From Acanthochromis polyacanthus (Eukaryota > Chordata > Actinopteri > Pomacentridae): a DNA stretch of 64,000 nt. Below the pieces are notes generated by a model. That model was not told the origin of the DNA, ran no database searches, and was given only the letters and a program-made list of their open reading frames with translations. Below, piece by piece: positions 1 to 11,800 of this stretch. Positions within the stretch are counted from its first letter, which is position 1, and every line of letters starts with the position of its first letter. Position numbers and translations under genes: made by a program. The stretch spans positions 5,833,828-5,897,827 of the forward strand of contig NC_067123.1 of NCBI RefSeq assembly GCF_021347895.1. The letters run 5' to 3'.

Positions 1-94
1 TTAAATTCTTGCTAACCAGCCTGTCTTGCTCAGGTTCATTCATGTTTCTCTTTAGTGAGTCTCTTGACCTGCTGATGGACTTCACCTCCTCCAT
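1..94 (-). CDS. Possible start of an unrecognised gene, cut by window edge
   Basis: Reading the minus strand, an ATG at 94-92 opens a frame of 31 codons that runs off the left edge without a stop. It begins MEEVKSISRSRDSL and is rich in charged residues. An acceptor-like TTAACAG lies about 25 bases upstream of the ATG. No family is recognised. The frame is short enough to be chance, so this is a weak candidate. Confidence 0.22.
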   Translation of the reverse strand, partial: MEEVKSISRSRDSLKRNMNEPEQDRLVSKNL

Positions 95-231
95 CCTAGA
101 CGATTCTGAACTTTTCTGTTAAGAGTCAGATTGTCCGACTCAATTTAAAACAGAATTTTATGTCACATAATCTGACACTTCAGTTGTACATTTCAATAAC
201 TGATCTTAACCTATCTACAGTACACTATCTG

Positions 232-814
232 TTATTGCCTCCAGTAATCAAGACATCCGTCTTTCAATAAAGATTTGAGATCTTCTCCATCAACATGCAC
301 GTAATCCTTGTACAAAGAATTTACCAGACAGTGGTGCTGCAGTATGAAGGAAAAGTCCCATTCATCATGAGCCGACTTCATGGCATCCTTTTGTGCCTCT
401 ACAGCCTCGATAAGCTCGGTATGAAGGGGAAATGCAGCAGTTCTGGTTGGATTGGACCTCCAGCTGGCAGAAGAAGCCTCAATCTGCAGGTCAAGAGACT
501 CACTGGAGAGTCTTGGATGATTCCAAGGAGCGCCTAAACAGCAACATGACCAAGCAGACGAGTTGTCTCCATATTAGTCAGTAATCTAAATCTGACCTTC
601 TCCCAACTACAACATAAACCCAAAGATCAGAGAGAATCCTCAGAACTGAAGCTGGCGTTGCTTGCTTGAACTGCTGCTCTGTCTGTGTCACTTCTCCTGA
701 TATCAGTAAACCTTAGTAACAACCTAAGTCATCTGCAGTTTGTCTCCCTGTGTCTGTATCCTCATCCTCTGTCCACCTCGCTGAACTTCCAGAAGATCGA
801 CAGGTAGGAAACAC
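232..814 (-). CDS. Two 3' exons of an unrecognised gene
   Basis: Two minus-strand exons fit together by splice signals and phase. Exon 814-724 follows an acceptor CTGTCAG and ends before a GTTGTT donor, leaving one base. Exon 533-232 follows an acceptor TGTTTAG and starts with two bases that complete a glycine codon. It then stays open for 99 codons to a TAA at 234-232. The joined peptide contains TADDLGAPWNHPRLSSESL and later ELIEAVEAQKDAMKSAHDEW, ending DGCLDYWRQ. The second half looks like a helical, charged segment of a real protein. No family is recognised; it does not look like ADCK5, which follows SLC52A2 in human. Upstream exons were not found before slc52a2, so this may be a fragment. 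The phase match is seen directly; that it is expressed is inference. Confidence 0.42.
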
Positions 815-1079
815 CTGACAGTACAGGCGGCTACTTTGAATGACAAATTAACTTAAACATGGCGTCTTTAATGATGCAATCTACAGGAAAGAGCAATATG
901 GCTGAAGCTATTTTTAAGGCTTTAAATAGTACTTTTTCCTTAGTGCATGTAGATTTTTTTAGATTATTTATCAGGTCTTTAGAGTTTACATTTATCACGT
1001 ACTAACCCTGCTGCTATCTTGTTGTTTAACTTTTCGTGACTACTGTAAGTTTCTGTTACCAAGACAAATTCTTTGAATG

Positions 1080-1650
1080 TGAGAGCTCACTTGGCAATAA
1101 AACTTTTTCTGATTCAGAATCTTCTGCTAATCAGATCAAATGCCGAATTATAACTGTGCACGCTCAACTTTAAAAAGAAGCATCAAAGCCGTGGAGAAAG
1201 AGTCACTACTGATTCCACGAGTAATTTGATTACTAAAATGCCTCGAGGCATCATTTAATCTCTAAAGTCTGGACACATAGGAAATCTCATTAACTGTCAT
1301 TTTTTCCCTCTACAGATTAAATTTGTCTTTGTCCAAAGAAGAAAGAGTTGAAGTGGTACTTCTCAGTTGACAGTATTATCTCTGCTTTTTGCACTGCATC
1401 ATACAATTATCATTTGCACTATTGTTTTATAGCAATTATTTCAGCACAACTGTAAAATTTCGTTTATAATGAGTTATATTCAATTTTATTACTACAAGTT
1501 TTTTCTCCTCCCTGTTCCTCTTTCTATACTTTCTTTACTTTTAATTATTCCCTTCCACATTTCCAGGATGACACCATCAGTTGAAACCAAATTCCTTGCA
1601 TGTTGTGTACGTACTTGTCCATTAAAGCTGATTCTGATCGACGTGAAGGA
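1080..1650 (+). repeat. LINE-type 3' tails (fragments)
   Basis: Two pieces resemble the 3' tails of fish non-LTR retrotransposons. One is CTTGGCAATAAAACTTTTTC near 1090. The other is a longer AT-rich stretch ending near 1648 with TTCCTTGCATG, then TGTCCATTAAAGCTGATTCT. Tails of the form TTGGCAATAAAGCTGATTCTG are common in teleost LINEs (recalled, not searched). No reverse transcriptase coding remains here. Confidence 0.4.
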
Positions 1651-1750
1651 TGGACACACTGAAAGATAGCAGACAAATTCAATTTAATTACTTGAAAATG
1701 TGTATTTTTGCCTATATGTCCAGACTTTAGGGACTCCCTGTACTATTCTA

Positions 1751-2092
1751 CAGGGTGGGCCATAAGTTTCCATACGTAGGAAAATGTATAATGCATAGTT
1801 TTATGTTTCAGGTACCCTAGAAGATGCGTTTGACGCCATCTTTGGGGGCACTTGAAGGCCACGGTGTATCAGGTGAAGATACGAGACATAAATCATCTCC
1901 AGGAATGCATCACCAACGCCATCACAAGCAGAACTTCAACTGTGCTAATTCAAGCTCATCAACAGTGGAAAACACGTATTAATGTGCTTTCAAAACAATG
2001 GTAATCATATAGAGCACATTATATAAATAAAAACAGTTGTCCAACATAAAATGTTTATTTTTCCTATGCATGGAAACTTACAGTCCACCCTG
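1751..2092. mobile_element. Mariner-type MITE, 342 bp
   Basis: The terminal inverted repeats begin CAGGGTGGGCCATAAGTTTC on the left and, on the reverse strand of the right end, CAGGGTGGACTGTAAGTTTC. The similarity continues through CCATxxxTAGGAAAA. Both ends abut TA (1749-1750 and 2093-2094), the usual Tc1/mariner target duplication. The centre has only a short coding-like remnant, so this is a non-autonomous copy. It lies just 3' of slc52a2 and could be included in a long 3' UTR. Confidence 0.85.
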
Positions 2093-2836
2093 TACAGTAT
2101 ATGTGCCACTTCTGATGCTGTAACGCACATGCAAAGCGAGGAATGCAAAATGGTGAAGACAGACAGACAAAAAAGGAAACTAAATAATTTTTTTTGTCCC
2201 ATTACGTGAATAACTGAAAGAATACTCGATTCTGAAAGTAATCGACAGCTGCAGCCCTGCTTCAGAACTAGAATAATAAAATCAAACAGGATGCTGATGG
2301 CTTTTCACAGCAAGTTTTGTAGCTAGAACAACTAATAAAGTGAGGAAATCTGTGATTTGAATTCTAACCCGTAAGCTCTCCTTTTCCCAGATCGCCCACC
2401 ACGATGTTGGGAGTGTAGCTGGAGAATCAGGAGCAACAAACAACAAACGTGAGTGATGTAAAAGTTAATGGTCCCTGAGCAAACAGCTTCACATGATGCG
2501 TTGTAGTTGGGAAATCCGTGTGTAAACCGTAAACAACCTCGGCTGCAGAGCCTCGTTATGAAACGCCACACAAAGCACTTGTGGTTTTACTGCATCATAC
2601 GTATTCTACCTCCTGTCGGCCAACGTGCAGCAGCACAATGCTCCCGTTATCTGGGAATGTTTTCACGTCCACAGGCTCTACGGCCTCTGAACCAGGAGAG
2701 GATGGATAATGTGCAGCGTGACCCTCCACAAAAATAAAGATCTTCTGTCTGGAGCCGCAGGAACAATGGTCAGTCATTTCCCACCAGGAAGGATGGGAGC
2801 TGTGGGCTAAAACAACAGCGACGTACTTCAGCGCTG

Positions 2837-5800
2837 CTAGGTGCATCCGTTGTCGACACACGCCTTGGCTGCGGTGAACACGTGGTAGACGCTGACCTGG
2901 GGGAACATGGTGAGAGCTCCGACCAGCGAGCCGGCCTGGATGGAGATGCCGCACCACAGCAGGGCGGCGTGACCGGCCTCGTGGAGCAGAGTCCCGATCA
3001 CCGCCTTCAGATAGGAGAAGAGGCCGATGAAGACGATCCAGGAGATGACCTGCAGGGGGCGCAAACACAGAGCCCGAATCAGAGGAGGAAAGTATAAAAC
3101 TGAAGCTTCTGGCTGCAGGAGAACAGTTTATCTTCTGAGTGAGAAAACCTGAAAAAAATCCAAGTATCGGCCGAGATAAGGTTTAGAAAAGGTTATTGCA
3201 AGTGTGTTTTTCTTGGAGGTTTCAGTGAGTAAAAAATGTCCAAGTACCAGCCGTAATAAGAGCTGGGTGAATTCTTTAAATTCTTTGTTATCTCCTTTGG
3301 TGCAAGATAAACTGGACCATCCTTTGGAAAAAGACAGGATGTCAACAACAGCCGTTTATGTAGCTTAACCCTTACAAGGCCATGCTATTTTAGATATATT
3401 TGCATGTACAGCCATATTTCTGCAGAAGTACATATACTAAAACATATTGTATACTAAAACCACCTAATCCATAAAAATATCGATCAAGTCTTGCGAGGTC
3501 GCATTGTCGTAGACGTTCACCATTGTGAATTTCGGCCGTGTTATTACGGTACGCGGCCCCGATAAGAGCTTTGTAATTGTGGCTTCGTTATAACGGCTCA
3601 TACGGCTTTATCATTTGAAATGAGCAAAGTCGGGGCCAATGTTTCATTGGTCGACTTAAACATACGGGTGTGTGCATATTTTATGTTAATTAGCAATCAT
3701 AAACAAGTCACACGTGTTGAGCCGAGAACGTTCGGTTTCGGCTGTGTGTACGAGTAAGCGGGAACAGAGTATACTCGGTCCCGGCTTTTGAAGGGTTAAT
3801 GAATGTAAAGTCACATTAATTCAGCATTAGCTGTCTTTTCCTTCGTCCTCATTAATTCTTGTTCACCTCACAATGTTTTGCATCAAGGGAAAGTGTTTAA
3901 AAACGACATGAGATGGAAGTTCTTTCATGATTCAAGTGCGACCCCTGTATGCTAAAGATCAAAGGACAGAAGTATTTAACTCTGTAGACTCATGTCTTTT
4001 GTGTACTAAATGGCAGAAATCATTGATTTTCATGAGTATAAACAGATTCATTGCACTGCTCTGCTGTAAATCTCTACCCCTGTCAGCTGGAGGCTTTTTA
4101 ACTTTAATAATCTCCTCTTTGTAAATCCATACTTCTGCCTGATCTACCATGTTACAGTAAAAGCAGAGTTCCAGTCGCCATAGAGTTTTTAAACACATTT
4201 TGAAATATTGCGTTGTTTGCAAATGCGTTTTTCTTGGAGGTTTAGTTGAGTAAAAAGTGTCCAAGTATCAGCTAGGATAAGAGCTGGTTGAATTCTTTAA
4301 ATTGTTTATTTGCCACAAGATAAACTGGACCATCCTTTGCAAAAAGACAGAACGTCAAAACAGCCGTTTATGTAGCTTAATGAACGTAAAGTCAGATTAA
4401 TTCAGCATTAGTTGTCTTTTCCTTCATCCTCATGAGTTCTCCTTCACCTCACAATGTTTTACATCAAGATAAAGTGTTTAGAAAATGGCACACGATGGAA
4501 GTTCTTTCATTATTCAAGGGCGATCTGAAGCATTTCACTCTAATGACTTACGTCTACAGCTTAGCGTCCTCATAAAATGGCAGAAATGACAATTATCAGT
4601 ATAAACAGATTTAAAGTCGTACTGATGCACTGCTCTGTTGTAAATCTTAATCCCTTCAAAATCCATACTTCTGCCTGATCTACCATGTTACAGTTAAAAA
4701 AGTTCCAGTCGCCATACTGTGTTTTTTTAAGCACATTTTGAAATACTGCGTTGGAAAAGGTTATTGCAAGTGTGTTTTTCTTGGAGGTTTAGGTGAGTAA
4801 CAGATGTCCATGTACCAGCCGTGATAAGAGCAGGTTGAATTCTTTAAATTCTTCATTTGTTATCTCCTTTGGTGCAAGATAAAGTGGACCATCCTTTGCA
4901 AAAAGACAGGATGTCAACAACAGAAGTATACGTAGCTTAATGAACGTAAAGTCAGATTAATTCACCATTAGTTGTCTTTTCCTTCATCCTCATGAATTCT
5001 CCTTCACCTCAATATTTAACATCAAGGAAAAGTGTTTAAAAAACGACATGAGATGGAAGTTCTTTCATTAGTCAAGTGTGACCTGAAGCATTTAACTGTA
5101 TAGACTTGTGCATTAAATGGCAGAAATGATTGATTTTCATGAGTATAAACAGATTCAATGCACTGCTCTGTTGTAAAACTCTACAAGCCAGTACTTCTGC
5201 CTGATCCACCACATGTTACAGTAAAAGCAGTTTCAGTCGCCATATTGTGTTTTGAGGCACTTTTTAAAGCACTGCATTAGAAAAAGCTATTGCAAATGTG
5301 TTTTTTCTTTGAGTAAAATGTGTCTCAGTATCCGCCATGATAAGAGCTGAGGAACAGACCATCCATACTTGGTTCCTTATCTCTGTCTCGGTTCATAACA
5401 CACTGGACTGTTGTTTGCAAAAGGAAAATACATCAACAACAGCTGACAACACGTGTTTATGGAATGACAGCGAGGTCAAGTTAACTTTTTCTATCAAGCA
5501 AAAGTGTTTATAGAAAGACGAAGGATATCATTTCTTTAACATTTAAGCACGACTTCTGTCTGCTAAAGATCCAGAGACGACATTTAACTCTGTGAACTCG
5601 TGGATACAGTTTTGTGTGCAGAAATCAAAATGGCAAAAACCTGCATCTATGTTCTTTTTAACAGGTTTAACCCTCGTGTCGTCCTGCAGGTCAAAATGGA
5701 CCTGTTTTAAAGTTTGAAAATGTGGGGAAAAAAATAAAATTTTCACAGTGAAACTTTTGATGTCCACATTGTCAACATTTTTGGGAAATCTTTGAACATT

Positions 5801-8800
5801 TTTTGGTGGAAAAAAAAACTTCTGAAGAACATTCACAAAAGAATCAACCAAAATCCAGCGAATTTAGCTGGATTTTGGTTGATTTTTTGTGTGAATGTTC
5901 TTAAACAAAATATTAGAAGTTTTACTGATATATATGGAATTACTTTTAGATTTTTTTGGAAGATTTGTACTCATTTTTAAAAAAAATATTTACAAGAATT
6001 TATTTGCCGCATTTGGGGGATTTTTTTAAATGAAACTTTTAAAGAATTATTGGAATTTTCTTCCTGAAGATTTTGCAAATATTCAGAAATTTGTGGAATT
6101 TTTTTTGCTGAATTTTTGGATTTTTGTCAGACAAGGAAAGAATATTTTTTGGTGCCCGTAAATGAGGACAACAGGAAGGTTAAAGTCGTACCGATGCACT
6201 GCTCTGTTGTAAATCTTAATTTCTGCAAGCTGGAGCCTTTTTAACTTCAATAATCACCTGTTTGCAAACACTTCTGCCTGATCTATTGTGTCACAGTAAA
6301 AGAAGAGCATCAGTCGCTCTAATGTGTTTTTAATCACATTAAGAAGTGTCCTGTTTTTGCAAAAGTAAGCAAAGATAAAAAAAAAAGCAAAGCCAGTTGT
6401 ACAAATATTATTATGTTTTGCTCACCTGAGGTGATTTTTGATTGTTTCTAAAAGAGTTAATAAGCATAATGTAGCTGGAAACATGTTTTCAAATCAATTC
6501 TGACATCTGACAGAATGAAACGTAACCAGCTGCTAAAAAAAAAAATAATTAAAGTTTTCAGATTGAAACTAATTCCTGAAGACTCCTCGACATTTTTCTC
6601 TCGTTGCCGGACTAAGTTTTGTTTCTTATTCTTGAATTTATTTTAATTTTTAGCAGTTGGCAACCAATTGTTTAGTTTGTCTTCTTCTACTCTATTTATT
6701 AAAGCTAACACGGCTTTCAGCGCCACCTTCTGGGGACAACATGCAGCACAGTTTATTCATGCCAAAGCAGCTCAAAGAAACAAGTCAAATTCGCATTTTC
6801 TTTTGGATTTATTTTTGTGATATTTCAAAAGTTTGCTCCATAATTTGTTCAACAATTATCTGCAAACACAGCCACTAAGGCTTTAATAGTACCAGTCATG
6901 CATGACCTTAGCTTAGGGTTATTTATGGTTTTTATAGCAGCAGTTTGTCACGTCGACCTCTTTAGTAAAGCATAAACCATCATCAGTAAAGTCTTTAAAG
7001 CCTCTCTCCTGCCTGACTTTTGATTAAGAACAGTTTAAAGACAGTTCTTAATTTGTTGGATTGTCTATTTTATTTCTGTCTTCTTAAACGTAGCTTTTAT
7101 TATATTTTATTATAATGATATTTCCTTTTTAATCTGTTATCTGACTTTAACTCGACTTGTCCCCTCTTTTTATCAGTTTATCAGTCATCTATAAAGACCT
7201 TTGAACTACAATTAGATGCACACGATGTGCCATAAAAAGGAAGTTTAACTGATTAACTTCTGCTTAATCATCAGTATTAAATGTCAGAAAGGAATTAAGT
7301 TCACAGCTAAATTTGAAATGAGTTTTTTGCTAACTTAAACATGGAAAACCCTGTTAGCAAATTTGGTCATCTGGTATCGATCTAATAAATCTAATAATCA
7401 TCTAATAAATGCGCTTTTGACTGAACTGTTACATGTTTCTAATAGACTGAGATCAAAGCAGACAAATGAGCACATCAACCAACACCTAAAGCAAAGATGT
7501 TTCATCTACCATCATATTACGCTCAGATTGTTCTACAGAACTTAACAAATACCTCACATCTGTTGTGTTTGTCTTGCTTTGAAACACACCACTTTAAACA
7601 CAGAATAACGGTTTATTGCTGGTTCTTCTCTCAGGATTATTTATTATGATTACGGTATTACTTGGTTTTTCAGATGCTATATTTTATGACACTTTAAACA
7701 CAATTTAATTAAAAAAGAAAAGCTTTCACATCCATGTTTAAAAATTCATAAAATGGCAATAAAACAAAATAATTTCCCTCTGAATTCAGTTCATCTCCAG
7801 GAGGTAAAATATGAATAAAACTGTTCATTCTTATAAACAGACACTACGATTACGGATGTTCTGTGAACGCCTCACGTGCACAGAGAAGCTTCTAGTCTGC
7901 AGCAACTAAAAAACTCAAAAGATTAGCTTGAAAATAGTAAAATAAGGTTTTCTAATGTTAGAGTTACTCCAGCTGATTTTATCTACAAGGTTTGTTCTCT
8001 TTCAGGGGAGTTTTCTATGAGCCAAACGTGCAATTTAAATGTCAGTATTGCAGCTGATCACATTGATTTAACTGCAGGAAGCCAAAAATCATGAATGTGA
8101 TTAATATTTAATTAAACGTTTAGCGCTGGATGCTCATCTCATACTGACTGTACCAAAAATCAAACATGCAACGTTTTGCAAGTTCATAATTTGCCAAATT
8201 TTATCTACTTTTCTTGCAAAACTGCCGCTAACATTAACACATTTTGAGGATTTTTTTTTTTTTACATTATGAACTCTCGGGTCGTCAGGGTTTAAATTTC
8301 TGTTACAGAAGTTAAAACGAACACAGAGAGGCAGTTTTCAGTTTCTACAAACCACAAATCTGGAACAAACTCCCAGAAAAATGCAGATCTGCTGCAACTT
8401 TCACTTCTTTAAACCAAATCTGAAGCTTTTGAGTATCCTAAAGTGCACCATAGCGTTCCCGTTTAACCTATTATTTCATATTTAACTCGTTTAACTGTGT
8501 TGACCTGTCATTATTTTTAATATTTACACTTTGTCTTGATGTGTTTTATGGTTTATATAAAGCACTTTGAATTGCCTTGTTGTTAAAATGTGTTTTACAA
8601 ATAAACTTGCCTTACCTACTATCCTAAAACAGTCAGTGTTTAATCATTTTGGTGAAAATCATGTGACTACATCTGCAGTAATCCAAACATAGAGTTGAAT
8701 ATCGTCACTCACCACTAGCGCCACCCCAGCAGGACTTCCCAGCAGCGGAGGACAGGGGCTGAGAGCAGCTAACGCCATCAGATAGGAAGCAAAAACAAGT

Positions 8801-11800
8801 CCGGCCACAGACAAGAAGCCCAAACCTGAGGACGATCTGAAGACAAAGGAGGAGTTTAACACAGAGGAGAAGAGTTTCTACAAACTCACATCATCAGGTT
8901 TCTTCTGCTCGACCATCTCTGATCTGCTTCAAACTTTATCAGAAACTATGAACACTTAAAGTGGTGTGTGTAAAATTTTAGCCTGAAACGTCAAATACTT
9001 TCTGTAATAAAATGTTGTAAAAACTGCCTGTTGACCCACTTTCAGCAGGTTTTTTTCTCACTGAACAACAATATCTGAGAAACTATTAAAGATAAAAGCT
9101 GAACATTTTTGCTGTTATTTCTCATCATGTCATTAATTCAGAATCTACAAAAGAGGACAAGTTGATTAAATCACCTCTGATTATTGGCGAGTTGAACTAA
9201 GAGAACAAATTCAAGTGGTCAGGAGAAGTTCCATTTTTTCAACAAAAAAAGTTTGTCACTGGGTAATTTAAAAACAGCAGAAATCATGAGGAATATGTGA
9301 AATATGAAGCTAAAACTGCACAATTATCTTTAGAAAAATCTACATTTTTCAGGTAAATCAGATGGTTGAGCAGAGATTTGAGATTGAATGAACCTTTCGA
9401 CTTAAATTAACTTTGTATGAATTTTTGTGACCAACGATTCCCTAGTAAAGTATTCTACATATTTAGTTTGTATTATTGTGAGATATTGTCATCCAACCAT
9501 TCAAATTTCAATGTGTGGAAAAATGTAGAAAGTGGGTCGATGTGGTTTTAAAAATTCGTATTTAACATATCGAGCTAAAATTCCACAAATATCTTTATGC
9601 TGTATGGTATCTACAGTTGTGCTCATAAGTTTACATACCCTGGCAGAATTTGTAAAATGTGCTCCATTCTTTAATGAAAACATGAATGATCAGAGCAAAT
9701 ACAATTACATGACAATAAATAGCACCAGCCCTAAATGAAAGAAAAATGTTTCCATGAACAAACATGTTTGCTAAAAAATAAAGGAAAATATTTCACAAAT
9801 TTGGCCAGGGTATGTAAACTTATGAGCACAACTGTATATTTTGTGCTATTAAAATTTCAGGTACATTTGAGAACATCAGATATGACGGTAACTGAGTTTG
9901 AACACATAATAAGGCCAAAAAACACGCTTCGCTTAAAACATCCCCCGCCTTATATATAGTGCCTGTAAGTGCAAGAAATAATAATATATACTGGACGATA
10001 CACCTACAAAATGATACATCTTCACTGCAATAAAAACAATCAGGTCAAGGTCATGCACCAAAAAAGGCAAATCTACATTATGCACAGGTGGTGTTGGTGC
10101 AATATGCATGAAATCCTTCAGGTAGTTTCTGACATATGCTCCAGAAACAGAATCAAAAAAATATTTGAAGTGCCTCACAATGACCTTGAAAATCAGGTCA
10201 AGGTCATACACCCCAAAAGGCACATCTACACTACTAACAGGCTTAGTGTGCGCAATATGAATGAAATCCCTCAACTAGTTTCTGAGATCTGCTCCGGAAA
10301 CCAAAAAATATTTGAAGTGCCTCACAATGACCTTGAAAATCAGGTCAAGGTCATACACCCCAAAAGGCACATCTATACTACATAGAGATGGCCTGGGTGC
10401 AATATGAATGAAATCCCTCAACTAGTTTCTGAGATATGATCCGGAAACGAAATGTGGACGGATGGACGGACGAACGGACCCACGCCAATATTATTTTTTA
10501 ATAAAAAAAAGGAAGCTGCGTCTCACCTGAGGACTACAAACATGGAGAGGAAACAGGCCAGGGGGTTTGCCATGTTTCCGAGCACCACGGAGAGGTGGTA
10601 GGTCATGTTCCCGTAGGGCAGACAGGAGAAGCTCTGGATGGACGGCAGGACTCCGTTGCTGAGGGCATTGGAGACGGCGAGCAGCGCTAGCAGGTAGATG
10701 TTTCGTGGCGTCCAGAAGGTCTGACCATGCGACTGCTGCTCCTCCAGCTGGACCTGATCCTCCGACACCGGCGTCCCTCCGTTGTGAAGCCGTTCGGTTT
10801 CATCTCCGTCCTTCGCCGCCGTGCTGCCCGACTCCTGCGGCGGCTCGGCACTCGGAGGCTGCGTCTGTCTTCGGGTCAAAGCCAGAAAGCACAGCGCCGA
10901 CACTGTCAGCATCACAAACAGGAACCAGAAGAAGTTCTGTGCAGGAAAATTCTCCTTCAGGTACTCCGGCTCCACGGTGCCGTTGACCGTTTTACACTCC
11001 AGCTTGTTGACTCCTTGTCCCAGCGCCACGATGCAGGGGAACAGGGCGCTGAGGCCCTGGCCGATGAAGAAGGTCCGGATGTACTGAGGCGGGTAGCGGA
11101 ACATGAAGGGCAGGAATGTGACGTTGGAGGTGCAGCAGACCAGAGACAAGACGAAGGTGAGGAGCAGGAAGGGAAGCGACCGTTTCTCTCCTGCGATGAC
11201 GACGGTGTGCGACCAGAAGATGGCGAGGAAGGCCGACGCCACCACGGCCAGCAGCTGGATGCAGTGGATGACCAGCCGCTCGTTGAGCCGCCCGGGAGCA
11301 CAGTGGTGGGTGATGGTTACTGCGATCGGACCGAGGTTCCCCAACGCTATGAGCACTGTCAGGTAGGCGGGAAGGTTCCACTCTGAAACAAGAACAAGGA
11401 AACATATCAGCTGGAGGTGATGAGATATTGAGGACGATCTAAAATACGGCACCTTTATCTGAACTAATGTAAACATGGACAGAGCCTGAAGGTCTACACA
11501 CACCCCATCTGCAAACACTCATTTTAGATCCAAACCTGGTCTAACTGTAAAAAAAAGAACTGTGAAATCTCATCTTTTTGACTTTAACACATAGAGTAAT
11601 CGTCTCGTGAACCAGAAACGGAGCTTTAAATACTACTTGACCTCTGTAGGACAATCTAGTGTACAATTAGCCTATTTATAGTGGTTTTAGATCTGTAGCT
11701 GGTCTAATGTGGTCTACATGTGGAAAAGAATTACAGTTTTAGCATTTTAATGACTAGAATAAAACTTTCACACATCTAAGACTGTTTTTAAGTTTATTTT

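Larger units (their letters stand above)
3170..6350. repeat. Four diverged tandem copies of a ~540-bp unit in slc52a2 intron 3
   Basis: Related blocks recur starting near 3185, 4205, 4750 and 5280. Each has a TGTTTTTCTTGGAGG-like start, then GAATTCTTTAAATT, ACTGGACCATCCTTTG, AAAGACAGxxxGTCAACA, TAGCTTAATGAA and CTTCTGCCTGATCxACCA. Without the insertions at 3369-3795 and 5671-6179 the spacing is roughly 530-600 bp. The units have diverged by substitutions and small indels, so the array is old. No coding frame is shared between them. Confidence 0.8.

Noticed and set aside
2595..3068. 157-codon minus-strand frame
   Set aside because: Overlaps slc52a2 exon 4 in a different frame; composition is Arg/His-rich shadow coding.
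9969..10385. 138-codon plus frame over the 150-bp repeat
   Set aside because: Translation of a tandem repeat, with no homology.
10030..10480. CRISPR-like regularly spaced repeat
   Set aside because: The whole 150-bp unit is repeated, not short repeats with unique spacers, and the context is a vertebrate intron.
10727..11386. 219-codon plus-strand frame
   Set aside because: Antisense shadow of slc52a2 exon 2, which has clear transporter homology on the minus strand.
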